A stretch of 64,000 bases of DNA. Origin: Anticarsia gemmatalis (taxonomy: Eukaryota > Arthropoda > Insecta > Lepidoptera > Erebidae). Under the pieces are notes generated by a model. That model did not search any database, had not been told where the DNA came from, and worked only from the letters and a program-made list of their open reading frames with translations. Both the position numbers and the translations under genes were made by a program. How positions within the stretch are numbered: position 1 is the first letter of the stretch; each line of letters starts with the position of its first letter. The stretch lies in assembly GCF_050436995.1 (NCBI RefSeq), contig NC_134753.1, positions 10,168,001-10,232,000 of the forward strand, read 5' to 3'. This document shows positions 1 to 9,671 of the stretch, piece after piece.

Positions 1-1920
1 AACTTACCGATTCGACGGGATTAATTGGAGGTTATGTTATTATTGTCATTAAGTGCTCATTTTAAAATTCTTGACGATCGTAGGTTGTTTATTTTGAATA
101 TATATAATAATAATAGATATTACAACATAAATCACATCAAAGTTCTTATTGTTTACTTATTTACTTAAAATACTTTATTGCACGCGCCGTCAGTGACATA
201 CGACGGCGGTAACTGACTGTGATTGGTCAAGCACGAACCAATAGCGTAACGCATATCGTCGTATATCGAAATGCTACTGTATGCGCGGTAACTTTAAAAA
301 TATACGACCATATGCGTTAATGAAACTCGTTAATTAAAAGTAATTTTACTATTCTGATTTCAGGAATCTATTTAACTCATACCCGTCATTACGATAGTAT
401 AAAAATTGGATTTTCGATGAAAATAGTGTTCCGACCTTATGCGTGGTTGCTGTCGATTTACTCTTTAACGTTTATTTAAAGCAAAAAATATAAAATACTA
501 AGTAACTTACCAGTCCAAAGAAGCTGCAGTATAACCTTTTCAAAAACGTTTTTATTCTATTACAGTGATTCAATTCTCAGCACGAGAAACCTTCACCGCG
601 ATTGCATCAATATTTACAAGCGATTGTCTACAAAAACTGTAAAGGTTCAACGCGAATGATCACTATGTATGGTTATGTGGGCTCACTCTAATATTGATAT
701 TCAAAGGGTATTTTCTTGCATTACAAAGGGTTTCAATTTTATTTGTAACCCCCCAGGGACCTCACATAAAATCTGTCGGGATTTGACGCAGCGCTGACTG
801 GATGAAAATAGAGGTATAACCATTTTGCGCTGGCTTTGTCTACATTACATACGTTTACCTACGTAGATACGACCCAAATGCTTTTAAAACTCTGCTTCCA
901 TACACACTTCAACGTAATTGAAAAGCCAATTTAAAAAACAAATGTTAATCTCTCTTTCACTCGCCTCCAACAATTGTATGGGATTAAATCTACGAAGTAT
1001 ATTCCGCTAATTAAAATTTGCTAATCGAGTTGTGCGTACAAACAATAGCGAGGAACGGTGACATTAAACAGTGAAGGGTACTGAGAACAAATCCGAAACC
1101 CTTTCGGCCGGTCGCTGCACGAAAACAATTAATATGATTTATGAGAGAAATAAAAACCCTTGAGGCCATTTAGCAGCATTTTTGCTTTAGCAATAGTCGA
1201 CTTTCGTAATAAAATTTGATTTATAATATATTAAATTTCACAAAGAAACCGAGAGAATTGTATTAACAAAAATGTCGGTAAAAGTTCTTAGCATGAGAAT
1301 AATATATGTTATAAACAAGGTTTGTACTCCCTTTTATGTTGTATTTACACGAAGTTTGAGGAGGGATGTTTCCTTCGAGTGAAGTGGCCAATTTATATTT
1401 ACAAGTAAAATAAGCAAGTGCGTACATATTCAGAGGAATTTTTCCGTAGTAAATTCAAATTAGGTACGTAAAAGTATTACGTCTGCAGAGTGTTATTCAG
1501 CCACTTTTACAGACTGCCGATATACCTGTCTAGAAAATTGTATAAGATAATTTAGGCAGCGAATAATTTATAGTTGAAGATTTTTTACGAGCAGCTAGAA
1601 GAAAGAAATGGCGACGGACTTTTATCAAGTCTAGTTCTTTAAGTAGTGAATGTTGGAAATATTTTTGCAAAGATTTATTAGACGCTCTAGATGTTTAAAT
1701 ATTTTTTGGGCTGAATTTTTATACAGTGTCGTCTAAAATGAACCTTTATGAAACAAAAACGCCAAAGTGACTTTATTTGACTGTAAACTATATAAATGAT
1801 AAATCATTTTAAAATCGTTATAATGATAAAGTAGCTATTTGATGCGAAAATAAAAATAAAATTATTAATTATTTTCTAACAACATGATTCTACAGAGGAG
1901 AAATTTCCTATTATTATCGT
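1..1920. other. Low-copy non-coding stretch, possible regulatory DNA
   Basis: No gene or recognised repeat is visible here. At positions 188-212 an inverted pair CGCCGTC / GACGGCG could form a small hairpin, and just after it two CCAAT-type motifs lie in opposite orientation (ATTGG near 222, CCAAT near 238), a layout seen in promoters. On the minus strand two good splice-donor strings (GTAAGTT) sit at 1-7 and at about 507-512; the second follows a short open frame, but neither has a convincing acceptor, so no exon is called. Confidence 0.3.
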
Positions 1921-2040
1921 CTGTCGACTACGCCGACAATCTGATCAGCGCCTATAGCGGGCGTTATAGAAACTATACTTGCAGCACATTTTAAATGTCA
2001 AACTCTCGATACTCGATAGTACTGATTGCAGAGAGTCGCG
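1921..2040 (+). mobile_element. TA-MITE family copy 1 (truncated)
   Basis: Contains the family core CTGATCAGCGCC, the segment CATTTTAAATGTCAAACTC and the right-end motif GATACTCGATAGTAC seen in the more complete copies of this window. The left terminal repeat is missing or too decayed to see. The family is non-autonomous: no coding capacity is visible in any copy. Confidence 0.7.
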
Positions 2041-2267
2041 CTAATATACCCAGCATATAGAAATTTCTGTGTCAACCTGTCAATTTTATCTATGTATCTG
2101 TCAATTTCAATACTAAACAGATAAACAAACAAGTTAGACATTTCTATAGATAAAGGTGTGTGTAAAGGTCGTGGGGCACGTAAACACTTGGTTGACCTTT
2201 CTTAGCGCGGCGGCTCGTGTGAACGGTATTTATGCGCTACTGGGCTTGGTTGCTGACATTTTAAAAA

Positions 2268-2309
2268 ATGTGTGACGATGTTTCTAAGCCAGTAGACTGT
2301 AGTAACGAG
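2268..2309 (+). CDS. Candidate first coding exon (14 codons)
   Basis: An ATG preceded directly by an in-frame TAA and an A-rich context opens a 14-codon frame (begins M-C-D-D-V-S-K, ends C-S-N-E) that runs exactly into GAG|GTAAGT, a near-perfect insect splice donor at 2310. The preceding ~100 bases (2165-2260) are noticeably richer in G and C than the surroundings, as 5' untranslated or promoter DNA often is. The exon would end in phase 0. The phase-0 frame of the exon candidate at 44832 would accept this junction, but 42 kb apart that is only compatible, not shown. The product is not recognised; a chance ATG plus donor is quite possible. Confidence 0.25.
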
Positions 2310-3110
2310 GTAAGTAGGCTTTGAGTAGACATGTGTGGTTAAATAGAGCAATAGAATAATGATTTTGAGTATTTATTTGTTAGGAGCTAACAGGTAAAGT
2401 TAAGAGTGTTCATGTGGACACTTTCTCGTTTACATAACATTATTTAGTGCTGCTGCACTCCTATTAGTCATAACGAGCTATTATAAGAATAACAGCCTTC
2501 TTCAATAAATGGACTATTGAACACAAAAAGGATCTTTTTAATGGAACCAGTAATTTTTGAGTGCGTTTAAACAAACATTCAAACTCTATAGCTTATTATC
2601 ATAAGGACCATATTTTCATCAGATATATTTCAAGCATTTCAATACTATTTAAACATTCACAAATCAAATAAACATTCACAATACGAAGGCAATGAACCAT
2701 TTCCAACAGTCCGATATCTTTACTCATACAATAATACGTATACAGGAACCAGGAAACACCAATCAGATCCTTCGCAAATAATCTAAAGGCTGGTCCACAA
2801 CAATGGACAGAAATCACGTAGCAACAAATAGCAATATTGCATGCAAATATCAAGTGAGATCATCCGGTCACGGCGTTGATTGAATGAAATACAGGACGGT
2901 CTGTTGCGTCATAACTGTAGTGTGAACAGAATATGCGTATTGTTCCAACAATAGACAGCTTTTTGATATGTCGGTCTATTTTAAGAATGATTTTGTTACA
3001 GTTCAGTTGTTACAGTTTTGGCGATCTCAAATGTAAGTTAGTTTTTGGTCATTTTTGGTAGTTTATGGACTTGAAAATATTTATCAGTAGCCCGTTTCCT
3101 ACAACTTTCG
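2310..3110. other. AT-rich stretch, nothing recognised
   Basis: If the exon ending at 2309 is real this is the start of its intron. I see no repeat family, RNA gene or convincing coding frame; the open frames present are short and AT-driven. Confidence 0.4.
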
Positions 3111-3258
3111 AATAACTAAAACCGGCCAGCTATCGATAAATTTTGTATGAAAATCTGATCAGCGCCTCTAGCGGCCGTCGTAGTAACTATTTTTAGCATT
3201 ACATTTTAAGTGTCTAACTCTCGGCACTCGATGGATTCGACAGTAGAGATTCGCTCCA
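3111..3258 (+). mobile_element. TA-MITE family copy 2
   Basis: Carries the left inner segment (AGCTATCGATAAATTTTGTA), the core GATCAGCGCCTCTAGCGG, and decayed right-end sequence (CTCGGCACTCGATGG ... CAGTAGAGATTCG). The outermost terminal repeat is not preserved on the left. Lies immediately upstream of the LINE tail. Confidence 0.7.
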
Positions 3259-3320
3259 CATATTTATTTTAGGTAGGCCCTATCTTATCGATCTTTTGTG
3301 TCAAATACCTATTTGATTTT

Positions 3321-3356
<36 letters not shown>

Positions 3357-3525
3357 TTATTACCAGTCCAGTTTTACAAAATTATGCTTATATCTACGAC
3401 AACCCCACTAGGCGCAGCCTGTATCGGGGCTATCAATATTATGAACAATTGCCAGATCGGACTAGTTAACTTAAAACTTAAAATGCATTTATGTATTTAT
3501 GAGGAAGAATGCGTGTATTTCTGTG

Positions 3526-3600
3526 AGCGTGTGTGTGTGTATACGTGAGCGTGTGTGTGTCTGTGTGTATGTGTGCGTGAGTTTGGGTGTGTGTGTGTGC

Positions 3601-3639
<39 letters not shown>

Positions 3640-3640
3640 T
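3526..3640 (+). repeat. (TG)n microsatellite
   Basis: Imperfect then pure TG dinucleotide run inside the 3' UTR of the minus-strand LINE. On the minus strand it gives an artificial His/Thr-rich reading frame that is not a gene. Confidence 0.95.
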
Positions 3641-3650
3641 GACCCAATAA

Positions 3651-5477
3651 TTAGTAAGTAGTTTTAAGCAGCTGTTCAATTTCGTAATAGTCAATTTTAC
3701 CCAAGTATTTAATAGTTTTTAGTTCAACTTCTCTTATAGAAGTTTCCTTAAAGTTACATTTTTTCTGTAATTTGTTATAAATAAACGGATATAGGTAAGT
3801 GTTGAATCTCTTGGCGAAGGAGGTATGGACTGCAGGGACCTGGGCCCTGTAGACTCTTCGATTAAGTAAAGCTTGGTAAGTATCAGAGTTTAATATTTTT
3901 TTATGTGTGTAGATTATTGCTAGTTTTATATAAAGGCGGCGAATGCTAAGTAATTTTGTTTCTTTATGAATAAGTTCTGTAGAATACCTGATGGGTTTCT
4001 TTAACATGACTTTAAGGACTGATCGTTGCGCTTTTTCAAGGCAGATTATATGAGAAGCAGCCGTACCCCCCCAAATTCTTAAGCAGTATGTGAGAATTGA
4101 TTGGCAAAGCGCTAGGTAGATTGTCTTAATGAGTTCTACACTAGCTACGTTCCTAATTTCCTTCATAATATAGATTATCTTCCTGGTTCTTGACGATAAG
4201 GCTGTAAGGTGTTCCTTGAAGGTAAGTTTTTCGTCAAGAAGGATACCAAGATATTTTATTGTTTGCGTTCTTTGAATCCCTTTACAGCCGCAGAAATTAG
4301 GATCGACATTTACTTGATCACGAGAACATGTGTGGACTAAGATGTTAGTTATTGCAGGTGGGGCCGACGCCGCAGTTTTGTGAAAACATAGGAACTTCGT
4401 TTTGCTTGTGTTTAAGGTAAGTAAGTTATCTTCTAGCCATCGCATTACTTTAGCCATACCCTTCTCAACTCTTTGATTGCAGTCATCCCAAGAATTACCA
4501 TGAAATAATATAGCAGTGTCATCGGCGTAGCAGATGATGTGAGCATTTAGTAAAGGTAAAGAAGCAAGTTCATTCAGGTAGATCAAGAATAGAGTAGGGC
4601 CAAGGACGCTGCCTTGGGGTACGCCAAACGAGAGTTCACTAGGAGTACTGAGCCAGGAATAAATTTTTAGACATTGACGCCTTCCACACAAATAACTTTT
4701 GAACCAGTCATGAGCAATGCCTCTAACACCTATGCCTTCTAGTCTTCTCAGTAAGATAGGAACCGACACGGTATCAAAAGCTTTTGCTAGGTCTAGGAAA
4801 ACTCCAGTGCACGCTTTACCGTTGTCTAAATTGTCTACAATATTGTTAATTAGCAAATTAACTGCGTCTTCTGTCGACCGTTTTTTTCGAAATCCAAATT
4901 GGTTGGGGGATAAAATGTTATTATTTTCAAGGTAATCTATTAAACGTTTGTTAACAATCCTTTCCATAATTTTAGAGAAGACTAGGAGCAAAGATATAGG
5001 TCTGAAGTTGTTGGGACTATTGCTTTCTCCACTTTTATGAATTGGTATGACAGTTGCAATTTTCCAGTTATTTGGGACCATTCCTGTGGATAAACTAAGA
5101 TTAATTATTTCAGCAAGGGGATCTACTATGTAAGTACTAATAGCTTTAATCATTTGTACAGAAATACCATCAGCTCCAGGCGCAGTGTTTGATCTCAAGG
5201 TATGTATAATATTTTCTACTTCATGTCTGTCAGTCGGTTCGAAAAAGAAAGATGATGATGGAGAATTATTAGTGTCAACGTTTTGAGCTAGGGTCAACTG
5301 TGTGGCATTTAACTTTAAAAGTATATCGTTAGCATAGGTTTGGCCTATCGTAGCAAAGAAATTGTTACAAACATTGACAGATTCTTGAGGACAACTTTTG
5401 ATGGTCGTTAGGTCTAAGCTCGGAGAAGATTTATTATTTTTTCTGTTAGTGATTTCGTTAATTATTATTTTAAACTT
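3651..5477 (-). CDS. LINE ORF2 fragment: reverse transcriptase
   Basis: RNA-directed DNA polymerase of a CR1/L2-type LINE, which would copy its own RNA by target-primed reverse transcription. The frame is open for 608 codons from about 5477 to a stop at 3651-3653; an internal ATG-less start is likely because the N-terminal endonuclease part is missing. Visible in order (residues of the 608-aa frame): pre-RT segment with NNFFATIG (~38-45); finger region APGADGIS (~99-106) and NFRPISLL (~157-164); motif A LDLAKAFDTV (~228-237) with the catalytic Asp; motif B FGVPQGSVLGP (~284-294); motif C YADD (~317-320) with the catalytic pair; thumb motif KYLGILLDEKL; C-terminal region ending LLKTTY. All catalytic residues are present and I find no frameshift, so the insertion is probably young. 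It cannot be autonomous because the endonuclease is absent. Confidence 0.88.
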   Translation of the reverse strand, partial: KFKIIINEITNRKNNKSSPSLDLTTIKSCPQESVNVCNNFFATIGQTYANDILLKLNATQLTLAQNVDTNNSPSSSFFFEPTDRHEVENIIHTLRSNTAPGADGISVQMIKAISTYIVDPLAEIINLSLSTGMVPNNWKIATVIPIHKSGESNSPNNFRPISLLLVFSKIMERIVNKRLIDYLENNNILSPNQFGFRKKRSTEDAVNLLINNIVDNLDNGKACTGVFLDLAKAFDTVSVPILLRRLEGIGVRGIAHDWFKSYLCGRRQCLKIYSWLSTPSELSFGVPQGSVLGPTLFLIYLNELASLPLLNAHIICYADDTAILFHGNSWDDCNQRVEKGMAKVMRWLEDNLLTLNTSKTKFLCFHKTAASAPPAITNILVHTCSRDQVNVDPNFCGCKGIQRTQTIKYLGILLDEKLTFKEHLTALSSRTRKIIYIMKEIRNVASVELIKTIYLALCQSILTYCLRIWGGTAASHIICLEKAQRSVLKVMLKKPIRYSTELIHKETKLLSIRRLYIKLAIIYTHKKILNSDTYQALLNRRVYRAQVPAVHTSFAKRFNTYLYPFIYNKLQKKCNFKETSIREVELKTIKYLGKIDYYEIEQLLKTTY

Positions 5478-5480
5478 GTG

Positions 5481-5590
5481 ACAGCCCCACTACTGGGTAA
5501 AGGTCTCCTCTGAAAAATGGAGGGATTAGTCTAGGAGTCCACCACGCTTGCTAAGCGCCGGTTGGGGAGTTTAAGAGTCTGCCCAATGTT
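5481..5590 (-). repeat. Dispersed lepidopteran repeat ('GGGCAAGGGTCTCC' type)
   Basis: Matches the widespread lepidopteran motif series CACTGCTGGG / GGTCTCCTC / GAGGGATTAG / TCCACCACGC. It resembles the 3' end of a LINE, probably of RTE kind, from memory of the family. Related fragments lie at 22575-22625 and 41152-41262. The LINE above is truncated directly against it. Confidence 0.7.
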
Positions 5591-5925
5591 CCACAAACTT
5601 AATAATTTCACCAATGATAAAATTTTGTAAAATAACATTTTCTAAGATTTAGCTGAGCTAAGTAAGTACTACAAAAATATACGTAGCGATTGCACTGTGT
5701 TATCACGTAAACAAATATTACCTAAACAACGGCAATATATGAATAGCACAATAAAATGACACACACGACCGAGACCGAATACCGTCTTTCCATGCGTGAA
5801 AATAATTCCTTTAGTACAATTCAAATTGAATTCTTGCCGTCAAGCACGATCACGATTTCATATAGAAAATATTCCACCGATTCTTCAATACAGATACCGT
5901 ATTATTTTGAAAAAAAAACATTATA

Positions 5926-6262
5926 TCACGCCTGTTTTAACAGAAGGTGTAAGCAGAGGTGTACTAAATATTGTTCCCATACTTCGCCATTAATAATCTT
6001 AGCTCCATGTAATAGGGGGCGAGTCAATTGCCATATAGCGGGTTTTACCGAACATTTTTGGGGCTATTGTCAAAAATTGGAAATTAGAAAACACCAATAG
6101 CATTTTAACCTGACCTGGGAATTGTTTTTTTTTTATTCTAGTTAATCACAATTGTTAGTCATTGACTCAAAATAAATAAATTTAATTTTGCTTCTGATTT
6201 TGAAGCGGAGACCTCGTGATCATCAGTCGTATTCACTGCTCTCTAGACCACAGAGGCAGTCA
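5926..6262 (-). mobile_element. tRNA-headed SINE, family 3, near full length
   Basis: Antisense copy. Its 3' part gives the plus-strand series ACGCCTGTT, GCAGAGGTG, CCATGTAATAGGGGGCGAG, TTGCCATA; its tRNA-like head lies at the high-coordinate end (GGAGACCTCGTGATC ... CACTGCTCTCTAGACCACAGAGGCAG). Between 6120 and 6190 a T-rich stretch interrupts the family consensus. RNA polymerase III promoter boxes are decayed. This is a very common lepidopteran SINE arrangement, recognised from general knowledge. Confidence 0.75.
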
Positions 6263-6507
6263 GTGAGAGAAAATGTTTATTATTATGATACCGTTTCCAT
6301 TAACGATTTAATCTAAAAGCAGTGCAAATGTTTTCACAGAGAGATGCTTTGATTGCGTCCATTACAATAATCGTACTGATTTGAGATAACCGCGCGTTAT
6401 TTATGTTTCAATATTAAATTATTTTAAAGGATTAATAGTTTGCGTGGGGTTTTGATTTAAAAGTCATTGAATTGTGTTTTGTTTTACTAAATATGAAGGT
6501 ACATGCA

Positions 6508-6612
6508 TACGTCATGCCTGTTATATCCGAAGGTTTAGGCTGAGATGTGTTGAATACAACCTCGTTTCGGGATTATTTATTTTAGTCCCAGGTAATAATG
6601 GCCAATTGTATT
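6508..6612 (-). mobile_element. SINE family 3, 3' fragment
   Basis: Holds CATGCCTGTTATATCCGAAG and decayed sequence matching the 3' body of the element at 5926-6262. The tRNA-like head is absent, as expected for a 5'-truncated retrocopy. Confidence 0.65.
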
Positions 6613-6747
6613 CTTTTTTTAAATGATAAGAGCTCCACGGTTTGTACAGCTACTATTGTTGCCTTGTAATTTTGTTGCTTTGTATTTTCTCGGAAATGAA
6701 ATTCGATTTTTAGAAAATTATCTTACTCCTAAACCTATAAAGCAGTA

Positions 6748-6925
6748 CCTCGATTCTCTACCACTATCGACTAACGACAACCGACCTGTCATCGAGAAAT
6801 GTTGTATGAAAATCTGATCAGCGCCTCTGACGGGTGTCGTAGGAAACATTTTGGCAGTACATTCTAAATGTCAAATGTCGATAGCTAGCCGGTTGTCGGT
6901 AGTCGATAGTGGTAGAGAATCGAGG
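6748..6925 (+). mobile_element. TA-MITE, complete copy 3 with terminal inverted repeats
   Basis: The only complete member in the window. Terminal inverted repeats begin CCTCGATTCTCTACCACTAT and pair with the last ~35 bases of the element with one mismatch; TA dinucleotides flank both ends (6746-6747 and 6926-6927). The centre carries the family core ATCAGCGCCTCTGACGGG. TA target, short size and long inverted termini suggest mobilisation by a Tc1/mariner-type transposase. No open frame of its own. Confidence 0.85.
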
Positions 6926-7449
6926 TACAGGTAACTTTCAATTTCAAGAAAAGAAAAAAAGACCAAGTCTTTTCTTCATATACGATAATTATTCGTGTAG
7001 TGCTAAATCTTATTTTTGGCAATTTGAAACAGTAGTTATTAGATATATTAAATCAACACCAATGCAACATTTCCATAAAATTTTCAGGTTGCATTAAAAA
7101 TTGTAATACTGTAGTCATAATGCCGCGGATTTTTTAACACATTATTGTTACACTTTTCATGATAAAAGCCTAAAATACAACAAAGCCAACCTGTTAGCAG
7201 TAATCATGATTCAGTCGGCATAGCATGCGGCGTGAATCGATACTGAATGGCATCCGGTTGTCAGTTGAGCCGTAATTGCGCGTGCCAGCGGGAATGATAC
7301 CAATTTGATCTGTCAGCAAAAGCCTTTTTATTGAAGTGCCTTTTTATTTTATCGTATTGTTTATTTTGTAATAGGAAATTGTAACAGTACAAAGATTTGT
7401 GAAAAGGTATTATTAATCGCTCCTTTTGAATTTAAATTTATTGTGGTTT

Positions 7450-7618
7450 GTAGCACGATTCTGTACAGTCGGTACTATCGGGTACTGAAAGTTTGACATT
7501 TAAAATGAACAAAATAGTACTTAAGACGCCCGCTAGAGGCGCTGATAAGGTTTTTATTCATGATTTTTGATAGCTAGCTAGCTTATTGATTGGCGAAATT
7601 ACTAGAAAATCGCTCCTC
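7450..7618 (-). mobile_element. TA-MITE family copy 4
   Basis: Inverted copy: the family right end appears first (CAGTCGGTACTATCGGGTAC, TTTGACATTTAAAATG), then the core in reverse (CGCCCGCTAGAGGCGCTGAT), then the left inner end (TAGCTAGCTAGC). Outer ends are decayed. Confidence 0.75.
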
Positions 7619-8167
7619 TGTTTTGTGTAATACGATGGGAATGGACGACGTTCCTAATTCCAATTCCTAAATAGAAAAAATAATTGTGCGAGCGACAAGA
7701 AGGTGTTTCATGGATAGTTGTACATAATAATATGTACATATGTTTGTATGACTGTGAAGTCTCCGCAACTATAGGTCAGACTTAACTATGGAAATTTACT
7801 TTAAAAATAGTAAATAAAGCTAAAAGATACGTCACATGCTGTTTCTGTTAATGATAGACACACATATGCACATTAAAACCAAGAAATGTATCGCATTAAT
7901 ATTCATATAATAACAATGATTATGAGATAACCAAATTGCAATATGTCGTGCCAACTTGCCATTCAGACGGTAAGTATCACCCCTTTGAGTGAAGTTTTAT
8001 GAGCGCGAGTAGTTGATATCCTAGTAAAATTGTTAATATAAAGGCTTTTGTGGTTCTAGGGATTTGAATATAAATGTTCAGAAGTATACTTAAGTAGAAA
8101 ATTGATATTTTCGCCATCGATAGAATAACATAACTTATTTATTTATATATTGCCTGTACATACAAAA
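7619..8167. other. AT-rich stretch, one weak splice-donor motif
   Basis: No repeat family recognised. At 7943-7969 an ATG opens nine codons that end in ACG|GTAAGTATC. A second nine-codon string of the same form, unrelated in sequence, occurs at 51095-51121. Too short to call as exons. Confidence 0.25.
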
Positions 8168-8389
8168 CTAGAGACCGCCTGCGACTTCGTCCGCGTGGAA
8201 TCCTTCCCCTGTTAATCCTAATTCCTCGGGAACTTCGGGATAAAAAGTATTCTATGTGTTATTCTGGGTCCTAAGCTACCTACATACCAAATTTCATCGA
8301 AATCGGTTCACTAGTATTTGCCTGAACAAGTAACAAACATCCATACAAACATACTCACAAACTTTCGCATTTATAATATTAGTAGGATT
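8168..8389 (+). repeat. Dispersed repeat ending TTTATAATATTAGTAGGAT
   Basis: Shows the ubiquitous arthropod/lepidopteran series GCCTGCGACTTCGTCCGCGT, CGGGATAAAAAGTATTCTAT, ACCAAATTTCATCGAAATCG and ACTTTCGCATTTATAATATT. I recognise the family but am unsure of its class. Decayed relatives lie at 43990-44190, 44455-44530 and 45490-45865. Confidence 0.75.
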
Positions 8390-9562
8390 ATACAGGCGGG
8401 CTTAAAGACTTAGACACTCTCTGACAATCTACCTTAGGATGGTGTAGAGATAAAAAAAGTATGGATAGAAAATGGAAATAAAATGAGGCTCTATTTAGAT
8501 ACTTCCTAGATTGTTTACCAAACAATTAGCAAGTAACTACTAATGTAACAGTTTCTATTTCGTAAAATCAACACAATTTTCATTGCCGCTATGCATTTCA
8601 TTACTCACACTTCACACCACCGAATATTCGATTCAAAACAATGCGAAATCATTCAAACATTGCGAATCTGAAATCAAAGAGCAAATTATGATAATTATTC
8701 ACACCTGTACATTTGCTAATGGTACCGAATGTCGGCCAGTGACGCGTAATATCGATAATGGCAACATCACTATTTGATGATTGCTCGCGATAATTTTATG
8801 GTACATCACTAAATTGATTCTGCCAATGATTTGATTTCAATCGTTGAGTGTTGTAAATTGGCATATTTGGAAATCATAATATTACGAGTGTAAAACAGTT
8901 TACTTTCTCATGTTGCTAAGAATTACAAGATTCTGCATGACATAGGTTGGTGAAACAAGCAGTTAAGTTTAAGGCAGTTTTTCACAGGATTTTGGGATTG
9001 GAAATACGTAAAAAGAAAAAATATTTGTTATCTGTCTTTCTGCACCACTCACAAATACGTTAGTAGACAACTTACCGCCGGTTTCTGAGGTACATACATT
9101 TAGCGGTGGTTTATCTATTCAATAGCTTTCAAACTCATATAAAAAACGCTATTGAACGCTAGACACTAGGTTAACCACTAACCGTACGATTAGCAGTAGT
9201 AGTATTAATCAGAAGCATTTATTTAAAAGACCTCATTATATAAAAAAGAAAAATAAAAACACTTAAACAAACCACAGTAATTCTGACACTAAAGCAATTA
9301 CAGCAGAATGATTGAAATTTTCATTGTTCATTCGTATAACCGGGGCTGGGTGTTTAAAACTGGGCCGCTCGTAAACCGCCTGTCCGCATACCGTAGTGTA
9401 TTGCACAGATGCCGTGGCCGACTATCGTGGCATTATTAAATTTGTACACGTCTATGTCATATTTGTGTGGTTTCCTAACATAGTGAGAACTGACGGACAG
9501 ATTATTGGTAGATTAGGCGAACTCAACTGAAGTTATACTATATTCTTCCTTTTTTTCTGTAG
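8390..9562. other. Low-copy stretch, no gene seen
   Basis: A moderately GC-rich patch at 9350-9430 is open in one plus-strand frame for about 30 codons but has no splice sites of quality. On the minus strand a GTAAGT donor lies at 9070-9075 after seven codons opened by ATG. Otherwise nothing is recognised. Confidence 0.3.
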
Positions 9563-9671
9563 AAAAAAAAACTCCCGCCCTTAAATTGCTCTTGTGTCGC
9601 GGGGACTTAATTTACAGACACATAATCAATGGACACAAAGTACAACCAGACCCGAAACAATTATTTGTATA
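9563..9671 (-). mobile_element. SINE family 1, 5'-truncated copy
   Basis: Antisense copy of the tail half of the GTGGCGCAGTGG SINE: plus strand shows ACTCCCGCCC, TTGCTCTTGTGTCGCGGGGA, GGACACAAAGTACAACCAGA and CGAAACAATTATTTGT. The tRNA-like head is missing. The A-run just before it corresponds to a decayed tail junction. Confidence 0.75.

Larger units (their letters stand above)
3326..5477 (-). mobile_element. 5'-truncated non-LTR retrotransposon (CR1/L2 type)
   Basis: Minus-strand LINE consisting of the reverse-transcriptase part of ORF2, a 3' untranslated region and a simple tail. The 3' UTR (3353-3650) holds a long CA-rich microsatellite (read on the element strand), and ends AATAAATGA followed by 27 T, i.e. 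27 A on the plus strand at 3326-3352. A T-rich tail instead of poly(A) fits the CR1/L2 groups, which use short 3' repeats, rather than Jockey or R1. The 5' end is lost: coding sequence stops at about 5477, where an unrelated dispersed repeat begins. I could not identify a target-site duplication. Confidence 0.85.

Noticed and set aside
1..8. GTAAGTT donor on the minus strand at the window edge
   Set aside because: All three frames upstream are closed within about 15 codons and no acceptor is visible; could be a UTR exon but not supportable.
3497..3694. His/Thr-rich 65-codon frame on the minus strand
   Set aside because: It is the translation of the TG/CA microsatellite in the LINE 3' UTR.
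5756..6100. 114-codon plus-strand frame
   Set aside because: Runs mostly through an antisense SINE copy.
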